In this document: piece by piece, positions 1 to 5,327 of the stretch
How the letters are laid out: the number at the start of each line of letters is the position of its first letter
Numbering within the stretch: the first letter of the stretch is position 1
From: an uncultured Eubacteriales bacterium
Lineage (GTDB): Bacteria; Bacillota; Clostridia; Oscillospirales; Oscillospiraceae
DNA: 5,661 nucleotides
Assembly (NCBI GenBank): GCA_900321335.1
Contig: ONVR01000163.1
Location: forward strand, 1 to 5,661
Reading direction: 5' to 3'
The notes under the pieces: generated by a model
Databases searched by the model: none
The model's input: the letters and a program-made list of their open reading frames with translations, nothing else
Told to the model about the DNA's origin: nothing
Program-made: the position numbers and the translations under genes

Positions 1-399
1 GTACTTTTCGATGCCCAGCTCCCGGATGATCGTATTGGCGATCTCGTAATCCGCCCGCTTGGGTTTTTCAAAAATCCCCAGATACGGCGCCCGCCCCATC
101 ACGACAAAGTCCCGGACCCGGTAGGAATACGTCGCCGCGTGATTCTGGGGCACGTACCCCAGAATCTGGGCGACCTCCCGCAGGCTCATCTCCGCGTGGG
201 ACTTTCCGTCGAGAAGGATCTCTCCCCTGGTCGGTTTGAGCAGGTTGGCCAGACAGTTCAGGAGCGTGGACTTCCCGGCGCCGTTGGGGCCGAGGATCGT
301 AAGGATCTCCCCGGCCTCCAAAGAGATGTTGACGTCGTGGAAAATCTGTTTGTCGTTTTTATGATAGGAAAACGCGAGGTTTTTGACTTCCAGAATCAT
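1..399 (-). CDS. ABC transporter ATPase of a type II (FecE/BtuD-like) importer, N-terminal part
   Basis: This cytoplasmic ATPase would power the importer formed with the permease and lipoprotein encoded just upstream. Only the first 133 residues are in the window; the left edge cuts the gene, so the signature motif, Walker B and H-loop are not visible. The A-loop aromatic is Tyr12, Walker A is GPNGAGKST at residues 37-45, and the Q-loop is VPQ with Gln85. The stretch RVRDFVVMGRAPYLG after the Q-loop is typical of FecE/FhuC/BtuD-like ATPases, which act on siderophores, heme, cobalamin or, in MolC, molybdate. The ATG lies in an ATGA overlap with the permease stop, and AAAGGA about ten bases upstream, inside the permease gene, can serve as ribosome binding site. 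Family assignment is firm; the substrate is unknown. Confidence 0.95.
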   Translation of the reverse strand, partial: MILEVKNLAFSYHKNDKQIFHDVNISLEAGEILTILGPNGAGKSTLLNCLANLLKPTRGEILLDGKSHAEMSLREVAQILGYVPQNHAATYSYRVRDFVVMGRAPYLGIFEKPKRADYEIANTIIRELGIEKY

Positions 400-1451
400 G
401 ACAGCTTCATCCTTTGCCCCGAGAGCACGATGATATAGAACGGTGCTCCGATGATTCCCGTGAGAATGCTCAGCGGGAGTTCCATTGACGTGATGTTTCT
501 TGCCAGCAGGTCGATGAGCATCATAAAGACCGCTCCCATGAAGAAGCTCGCCGGGATCGACCTGGTGTTATCCTGTCCTGCGACGATTCTGCTCAGATGC
601 GGGATCACCAGGCCCACCCATCCGATCGTTCCGCAGATGCACACGGAGGAGGCCGTGAGAAGCGTTGAGCAGAGGATGATGACGCCTCTCGTCACCTTGA
701 GGTTTACCCCCAGTGCCTTCGCCTCGCTGTCTCCCAGAGACAGGATGTTGATCCGCCAGCGCAGCAGGATGATGACGACGGTGCAGACAATAATGACCGG
801 CCCCACAGACAGCAGGTCGGTTGCCGTGACTTTTGTCATGCTGCCCATGAGCCAGTAGGTGATGGAGGCCAGCTGGGTCTCGGGATCGGCCAGGTACTTG
901 ATGATTCCCATGGCGGAGTCCATGATCCCCTTGACGATAACGCCTGACAGGACCAGCATGGTCATGGCCGTGTTTCGCAGCAGCCGCGGGATCAGCAGGG
1001 TCAGGCCCACCGTCAGAACGCCCAGAATGAACGCCAGAGACTGGACCCCGAAAGCGCCCAGTCCCAGCAGGATTGCCATGGCGGCGCCGACGCAGGCGCC
1101 GGAGGACACGCCGAGAAGATCCGGGGCGACGAGGGGGTTTTTGAATACCCCCTGATAGGCCGAGCCGGAAATGGAAAGTGCTCCTCCCACCAGCAGCGCC
1201 CCCAGCGTTCTGGGGAGCCGGAGGGTGAAGATCACACCCTCGGCTCTCTGATCCCAGGTCATGGGCACATGAAATCCCACCTTTGACAGGAACAGGCGCA
1301 CCACGTCACCCAGCGGCACACTGAACTTTCCGACGCAGATGGACACGAAGAATACCGCCGCGGTCAGAAGAATCAGGACGATGAGAATGGCGGAGAAGCC
1401 CGCCTGTGATAACCGTCTGCCGGAATTGCGTTCCGGATTGTTTGTACCCAT
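396..1451 (-). CDS. FecCD/BtuC-family ABC transporter permease
   Basis: This is a polytopic inner-membrane subunit of 351 residues, the usual size for the family, that would form the homodimeric channel of a type II importer. A hydrophilic N-terminus of about 17 residues precedes the first membrane segment (about 18-41). Family hallmarks are RLPR at 78-81, the block GSAYQGVFKNPLVAPDLLG at about 96-114, the cytoplasmic GLVIPH loop at 280-285 that contacts the ATPase in relatives, and ELPLSILTGIIGAPF near the C-terminus (324-338). About ten membrane helices are expected from hydrophobicity. The start lies 11 bases after the lipoprotein stop and is preceded by AAGGA five bases upstream of ATG; the stop overlaps the ATPase start by four bases. 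Members move iron-siderophores, heme, cobalamin, cobinamide or molybdate, and the sequence alone does not tell which. Confidence 0.96.
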   Translation of the reverse strand: MGTNNPERNSGRRLSQAGFSAILIVLILLTAAVFFVSICVGKFSVPLGDVVRLFLSKVGFHVPMTWDQRAEGVIFTLRLPRTLGALLVGGALSISGSAYQGVFKNPLVAPDLLGVSSGACVGAAMAILLGLGAFGVQSLAFILGVLTVGLTLLIPRLLRNTAMTMLVLSGVIVKGIMDSAMGIIKYLADPETQLASITYWLMGSMTKVTATDLLSVGPVIIVCTVVIILLRWRINILSLGDSEAKALGVNLKVTRGVIILCSTLLTASSVCICGTIGWVGLVIPHLSRIVAGQDNTRSIPASFFMGAVFMMLIDLLARNITSMELPLSILTGIIGAPFYIIVLSGQRMKLS

Positions 1452-1462
1452 GGGATTCCTTC

Positions 1463-2707
1463 TTATTGACTGTTCTTGTTGGCTTCCACCCGGAAGATCT
1501 CGTTGAGCTGCTCCTCGGACAGATCGTAGTTGTAGAAGGATTTATAGAAGTCAACGATCTCCGCTTCCAGATCCAGATCGGCAAAAAGCTCCGGCTGGAT
1601 CTTCGTTGCGATCCACTTCATGTACAGGGGCTTTTCAAAGGTCATGGGAGGCGACCAGCGGTACAGGCCCGCCGGCACCTTGTACACCCTGTGATTGACC
1701 ACCGCGTCCACGCCGCTCCAGTCCTGGCCGGGCATGCGGTTTTCATACAGATCGTCCGGTACGTAGTCGTCAAAGTTGCTCAGGAAGATGATCTCCGGAT
1801 TGAATTCGATGATATCCTCCATGGTGGGAGAGGTGATCTCAACCGGCAGCAGATAGGGATTTCCGCCTACCAGGGTGGCAATGTAGGGGTTGTTGCCCTT
1901 GCCGTATACCGTAAGGGATTCCACCTTCTGCACCAGCAGCACCCGGGGGATCTCCTCTTCTCCCAGAGCCTCGATCTCCGCAGCTCTGGTGTCAAAATAG
2001 GCGTTGGTCTCTTCGTACCAGGCCAGGGCCTGGGCAGTCCGCTCCTGGCAGTTGAGGGTCTCGCCCATCTTCTCGATCATATGCATGAGGGACTCCACGT
2101 CCGTTGCACGGGCGATGAGCACGCAGGGAATGCCAAGGGCTTCCAGCTGCGCGGCGGAATCCGTCTCGGAATCAAAGTTGACGACCAGATCGACCCCGGC
2201 GTTGGCAAGGGCCTCCACGTTGACAGAGAAGTCGTCGTTCACCATGGTGGTATCGATGCCTTCCACCTCGGGCGCCAGATACCGGAGCATGGAGATCTCC
2301 CATCCGGTGTAGGCAGAGGGCGGGATGGAAACGACGTTTTCCAGCGTCCCCTGCAGGGCGTAGACCATGTTGGGCATGACCATGGAGCCGATGGCAATGC
2401 GCTGGGGCTGGTTCGGCACCTCCACCTCACGGCCGGTATCGTCGATCACCGTATGGGTGCCGGTATCTCCGGCCTCCGGCGCTGCCTCGGGGGTCTCGGT
2501 CTCCTGCTTTTCTTCAGGCTCTGCGGGTTCTTCGGTCTGCTGGCTATCTGCAGGTTCCGTCGTTTCTGCCGCCGGTGCCGTATCCTCTTTTGCCGTGTCC
2601 GCGGTCTCCGCGTCGGCGCTTGCCCCGCTGCTTCCGCAGCCCGCCAGCAGGCTGACCGCCAGGATCAACGCCAGGGCCAAGGCAAGAATGGTTCTGATTT
2701 TCTTCAC
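1463..2707 (-). CDS. Substrate-binding lipoprotein of a BtuF/FepB-type importer
   Basis: This is the extracellular solute-binding lipoprotein (414 residues) of the importer encoded downstream. A Lys-Lys-containing signal peptide leads to the lipobox LAGC, with Cys24 as the predicted lipidated residue. Residues 25-84 form a long low-complexity linker rich in Glu, Thr, Ala and Pro, which should hold the binding domain away from the membrane. The binding domain begins near residue 86 with TVIDDTGREVEVPNQPQRI, the opening strand of the Peripla_BP_2 fold, and keeps VEALANAGVDLVV and a late YKVPAGLYRWSPP segment (about 342-354). The GTG start at 2707 is chosen because AGGAGG sits seven bases upstream; an in-frame ATG at 2746 would add 13 residues before the signal peptide and has no comparable site. 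Its own promoter lies upstream. Cargo could be a metal chelate, corrinoid, heme or oxyanion. Confidence 0.93.
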   Translation of the reverse strand: MKKIRTILALALALILAVSLLAGCGSSGASADAETADTAKEDTAPAAETTEPADSQQTEEPAEPEEKQETETPEAAPEAGDTGTHTVIDDTGREVEVPNQPQRIAIGSMVMPNMVYALQGTLENVVSIPPSAYTGWEISMLRYLAPEVEGIDTTMVNDDFSVNVEALANAGVDLVVNFDSETDSAAQLEALGIPCVLIARATDVESLMHMIEKMGETLNCQERTAQALAWYEETNAYFDTRAAEIEALGEEEIPRVLLVQKVESLTVYGKGNNPYIATLVGGNPYLLPVEITSPTMEDIIEFNPEIIFLSNFDDYVPDDLYENRMPGQDWSGVDAVVNHRVYKVPAGLYRWSPPMTFEKPLYMKWIATKIQPELFADLDLEAEIVDFYKSFYNYDLSEEQLNEIFRVEANKNSQ

Positions 2708-2714
2708 GTGAATA

Positions 2715-2720
2715 CCTCCT
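2715..2720 (-). promoter_or_regulatory. Ribosome binding site of the lipoprotein gene
   Basis: AGGAGG on the minus strand, seven bases before the GTG at 2707. It decides the start in favour of GTG over the in-frame ATG at 2746, because that ATG lies upstream of this site. Confidence 0.85.
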
Positions 2721-2739
2721 GTGTGTGATCTATATTCCG

Positions 2740-2777
2740 CCGGCATTGGAAGCCGGATGAATACCGTTTCATTCCGG
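2740..2777 (-). promoter_or_regulatory. Leader RNA with two mutually exclusive hairpins
   Basis: In the transporter leader two stems compete for the same CCGG at 2753-2756. One pairs 2740-2744 (CCGGC) with 2752-2756 (GCCGG) around a seven-base loop. The other pairs 2753-2760 with 2769-2772 plus 2774-2777 (CCGG+ATGA against TCAT+CCGG, one bulged base at 2773). The shared strand makes them alternatives, an arrangement that could act as a switch. The region is short, resembles no riboswitch class I recognise, and may simply be fortuitous pairing. Confidence 0.35.
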
Positions 2778-2790
2778 AGAGGGCCTCTCC
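2776..2790. repeat. Perfect inverted repeat GGAGAGG-G-CCTCTCC
   Basis: Seven-base arms surround one central base. It lies about 30-40 bases downstream of the predicted transcription start, inside the leader. As RNA it would form a stem of five or six pairs. No T-run follows on either strand, so it is not a standard terminator; it may be a protein-binding palindrome or an mRNA-stabilising hairpin. It partly overlaps the 3' arm (2774-2777) of the neighbouring hairpin. Confidence 0.5.
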
Positions 2791-2795
2791 CAGGA

Positions 2796-2814
2796 TTTGG
2801 TTAGTTATACTTAA
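2796..2814. promoter_or_regulatory. DtxR/IdeR-like metal-regulator box, downstream copy
   Basis: Compared by eye with the DtxR consensus TTAGGTTAG-S-CTAACCTAA, this 19-mer matches 8 of 9 bases in the left half and 5 of 9 in the right half. It shares GGTTAGT with the second box exactly 21 bp away, about two helical turns. An internal inverted repeat TAGTTA-tact-TAACTA (2802-2817) overlaps it. It lies at or just after the predicted transcription start, where a bound repressor would block initiation. The regulator itself is not in the window. Confidence 0.45.
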
Positions 2815-2816
2815 CT

Positions 2817-2835
2817 ATAGGTTAGTGTATACTAA
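2817..2835. promoter_or_regulatory. DtxR/IdeR-like metal-regulator box over the -10 element
   Basis: By hand alignment this 19-mer matches the DtxR consensus at 8 of 9 bases in the left half and 6 of 9 in the right half. It contains the inverted repeat TTAGT-gtat-ACTAA (2822-2835). It covers the predicted -10 hexamer (2824-2829), which suggests repression by a metal-loaded DtxR-family protein (iron or manganese). A Fur-type or unrelated repressor cannot be excluded. Confidence 0.5.
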
Positions 2836-2852
2836 TTCATTGCGATTGTCAA
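2824..2852 (-). promoter_or_regulatory. Sigma-70/SigA-type promoter for the transporter operon
   Basis: The -35 hexamer TTGACA (2852-2847) is a perfect consensus match. A 17-base spacer leads to TACACT (2829-2824), four of six consensus bases. The expected start is near 2817, giving a leader of about 110 nt before the GTG at 2707. The surrounding bases are conspicuously AT-rich compared with the coding DNA. It lies just after the stop of the NifK-like gene, and no clear terminator is seen between them, so read-through from the reductase genes may add to expression. Confidence 0.7.
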
Positions 2853-2876
2853 TGGTTCATAACGCTTTTTCCCGGT

Positions 2877-4061
2877 TTATTTCCGGCTCGATCCATTGGC
2901 TGCGGCAGCTGCGCTTTCGCAAGCAGCCCGGATGATGGTCTCGGTCTGCTCCCCGATAAAATGGGGCGCCGCGTCCCAGCAGAGCTTGCTGGAGAGCGCC
3001 GAATGCGGGAGGCTGATCAGCTCCAGGCCAGCCGCTTCCGGAAGCTCACCGAACAGCGGATCGGCGATGAGCGTATGAAATCTGCCGGTGGCAAGAAGGC
3101 TGGCAACAGAGTCCTCGTCCGTGAGCACCACGTCTCCCGCTCCCCGCAGGGCCTTTTGGCACTGGGTCATGAGGGCGACGGTGACCCCGGTACCGGGGCA
3201 GGTGTTCCGGATGGCCCGGCGGAGGCTGTTAGCGGTGATCTGCTCACCGATGATCAGGATGCCGTCTGATGCGTCGTCGGTGATGACCCGGCTTTTCCTG
3301 TCGGCCCGCGTCTGCTCGATCAGGGAGAAGACTTCTTCGCTGCTGCCCACGGGATTGCCCGCCACGTAGGGGATCCCGTATTTTCTTTCCAAAAGCTCCG
3401 CCGCGGCAAAACCGGAGACGGACACCACCAGATTCACCTCCGCGGAGGCCAGTTTTCTGATCTGGTCTATGGAGGCGCCCATCATCATTTTCCCCATGAC
3501 CCGGTATCCCCGGTCCTCCAGGGCCTCTGTCAGCATTGCGTCGTTTCCGTTGTTGGCAAAATCCAGAGGATTGGTTCCCAGGACGTTGATCCCGCCGGGG
3601 ATCGTTTCCTCCGGCTTCTCCGTAAAGCGCCGGATCAGGGCGCAGAGGGCTTCCGAGATCCCCTCGTCGTACAGATGCAGGCCGTTGGTATCAAAGCCGA
3701 AGGCCGGTACGCCGGTTCTCTCCTCAAGCTCGTGGGCGATGCCTTTCATATCCGATCCGATCACCATGGGCACGGGGCTGCCGATGACGGCGTATACCGT
3801 GGGGTCGATGTCCTCTCCCGCGGCAATGAGATTGCCCAGGAGCTTTTCATCGTTTCCCATCACGGCGTCGATCTCCCGGAGGCCGGAGCAGAACACCTTG
3901 GACCTGGTGCCGAACCAGCGGGGCTCGTCGTAGCCCGTATAGTTGCCGGTACACCCGGAGGCGTCATGGACGACGCTGATTCCCCCCAGGTCAAAAAACG
4001 CCGAGCAGATGCCGGAATAGTCCGGCGCATAGGCCGGTAAAGTTATCCATAAGTTTTTCAT
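2877..4061 (-). CDS. Nitrogenase component 1-like protein, NifK/NifN-type beta subunit
   Basis: A 394-residue member of the oxidoreductase/nitrogenase component 1 family, expected to pair with the NifD-like protein encoded immediately upstream and receive electrons from the NifH-like reductase. Cys19 (SGICSAFFD) and Cys37 (HDASGCTGN) sit where NifK has its first two P-cluster Cys. The block REIDAVMGNDEKLLGNLI at 62-79 is the conserved post-ligand motif. The third expected Cys is missing: the aligned stretch reads GSPVPMVIGSD (94-104). An extra Cys58 precedes the REIDAVMG block. The protein is shorter than NifK (usually over 500 residues) and closer in size to NifN, BchB and group IV proteins. 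The ATG follows the upstream TGA with no gap, with only a weak GGTGA before it, so translational coupling is likely. The substrate is unknown; NifN or a BchB-like role is less likely without partner genes. Confidence 0.9.
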   Translation of the reverse strand: MKNLWITLPAYAPDYSGICSAFFDLGGISVVHDASGCTGNYTGYDEPRWFGTRSKVFCSGLREIDAVMGNDEKLLGNLIAAGEDIDPTVYAVIGSPVPMVIGSDMKGIAHELEERTGVPAFGFDTNGLHLYDEGISEALCALIRRFTEKPEETIPGGINVLGTNPLDFANNGNDAMLTEALEDRGYRVMGKMMMGASIDQIRKLASAEVNLVVSVSGFAAAELLERKYGIPYVAGNPVGSSEEVFSLIEQTRADRKSRVITDDASDGILIIGEQITANSLRRAIRNTCPGTGVTVALMTQCQKALRGAGDVVLTDEDSVASLLATGRFHTLIADPLFGELPEAAGLELISLPHSALSSKLCWDAAPHFIGEQTETIIRAACESAAAAANGSSRK

Positions 4062-5327
4062 TCAAATCACCAATACTGTATCCTGGAGCATTTTCTTCAT
4101 ATCCGCTTCTTCCGCCGCTGCTTTCCGGATCATTTCCATGAGCCTGACAACGCCCTGATACCCGTACAGCCCGTTCTGGCCGCCGAGATCCACAACGTGC
4201 CGCGCTCCCGACAGATACCCGGCGCTGTAGCCCACCGCTACACATTCTTCCGTCGTCTTTTTCGCCGTTGTCATTTTCGGGTGCTGAGGCTGGTAGATCG
4301 GGATCTCCGGGTGTTTTTCCCGTACCCACTGAAAATCCTCCTCATCGGCGGGGATGAGCTTCTGCTCGTAGATGGAATGGACCGTAAAGCCCGCTTCGAT
4401 CAGGGCTCTTGCAAATTCAAACGGGCGGTTGACCGCCTCCCCGTCCACGATGATCTTTATGTCTCCCAGGGCGCGGGCCGTCTCCTTCAGGGCATTCTCG
4501 GCGGCGCTTTCGTATGCCGTAAGGTCCGGGCACTGCGCGCCCATGGCCTGGGCGATCTGCCCATAGGTTTTTGTGATATTCTCCGGCCGGAAAGCGGTGA
4601 GCGCCATGACAAACGGGATCCCCAGCTTCTGCCGCATATTCCGGCTGGCATATTTCCCCGGCGGCGCCACGACGATATTCAGCCGGCTTCTGGCCATGCT
4701 CTGGTATCCGGCGTAGGTGTCATAATCCGAAATATGCCGGACCTCCTGGGCCCCCATCCGGCGCAGGACTTCAAAGATCTCCATGTCCGGGTGCAGTTCC
4801 TGGAGGACCCCGATGATGTTGACCCCCGTATCGGTCTCCGGCGCCGGCTGCAGGACGCTGTAGATCTTGTTTTGAATGTTGACCGCCGGCGGGACGCCCG
4901 TATCCGTCGTGGTGGGATTCATGTGGCAGGAGATGAACTGGATATCCGGGTACTTCTCCCCCAGCTCCTCGCAGATCGCGTCAAGATCCGTGCCGAGGAG
5001 GTCGTCGATGCAGCTGACAAACAGGGAGAACACCTTCGGCCGCAGGCCCCGATCGGTGCGCATTGCGATGAGAAGATCCGCAGCCTCCAGCACCTCCTGC
5101 TCATAATCTCCCGACACGATGGACTCCTCCGTCAGGTGGAGGTAGGACACCGTTCCCCGCCGGCCCTCCATCTGGGCCGCGAGGGAGCCGTGACGGCCGC
5201 AGGCCGCAGGACTGATAAACAGATGGTAGCTCTCCGGGATCAGCTGGCCCGCCTTCAGAACGCCCCAGCCGCCGTGGGCCGGGGAGGCGTAGTGCAGGGA
5301 ATTGGTAAAGATGTTGTCACAGCACAT
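4062..5327 (-). CDS. Nitrogenase component 1-like protein, NifD/NifE-type alpha subunit
   Basis: A 421-residue nitrogenase component 1 family protein, expected to form the catalytic unit with the following NifK-like protein. Cys43 (PAACGRHG) and Cys106 (SLFVSCIDDLLGTD) match the second and third P-cluster Cys of NifD; the first position reads Ser in HYASPAHGGWG (12-22). The stretch LNIVVAPPGKYASRN (216-230) aligns with the NifD segment carrying cofactor ligand Cys275 but has no Cys, and the C-terminal GLYGYQG region (386-392) lacks a His at the NifD His442 position. A FeMo-type cofactor held as in nitrogenase is therefore unlikely. The chosen ATG overlaps the NifH-like gene by 11 bases; GGAGG lies 12 bases upstream, or 9 from a GTG at 5330, which is an alternative start. 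A TTG at 5360 is possible in frame but has no ribosome binding site. It best fits the group IV nitrogenase-like proteins; the reaction is unknown. Confidence 0.9.
   Translation of the reverse strand: MCCDNIFTNSLHYASPAHGGWGVLKAGQLIPESYHLFISPAACGRHGSLAAQMEGRRGTVSYLHLTEESIVSGDYEQEVLEAADLLIAMRTDRGLRPKVFSLFVSCIDDLLGTDLDAICEELGEKYPDIQFISCHMNPTTTDTGVPPAVNIQNKIYSVLQPAPETDTGVNIIGVLQELHPDMEIFEVLRRMGAQEVRHISDYDTYAGYQSMARSRLNIVVAPPGKYASRNMRQKLGIPFVMALTAFRPENITKTYGQIAQAMGAQCPDLTAYESAAENALKETARALGDIKIIVDGEAVNRPFEFARALIEAGFTVHSIYEQKLIPADEEDFQWVREKHPEIPIYQPQHPKMTTAKKTTEECVAVGYSAGYLSGARHVVDLGGQNGLYGYQGVVRLMEMIRKAAAEEADMKKMLQDTVLVI

Noticed and set aside
1406..2728. Open frame of 440 codons on the plus strand opposite the lipoprotein and the permease start
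   Set aside because: It is antisense to a gene with a clear lipobox, fold motifs and ribosome binding site. Its translation is rich in His, Arg and Gly without domain features, as expected from the opposite strand of GC-rich DNA.
2708..2746. Longer lipoprotein starting at ATG 2746
   Set aside because: The added 13 residues, which include His and Arg, would precede the signal peptide, and the strong AGGAGG lies inside this extension, seven bases before GTG 2707.
2776..2790. Rho-independent terminator
   Set aside because: The palindrome is perfect, but no T-run follows on either strand, and it lies inside the leader of the transporter genes rather than after the NifK-like stop.
2708..2876. 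Cobalamin riboswitch before the importer
   Set aside because: The region is too short, and I could not find the conserved B12-box core on the minus strand, although a BtuCDF-like importer made it worth looking for.
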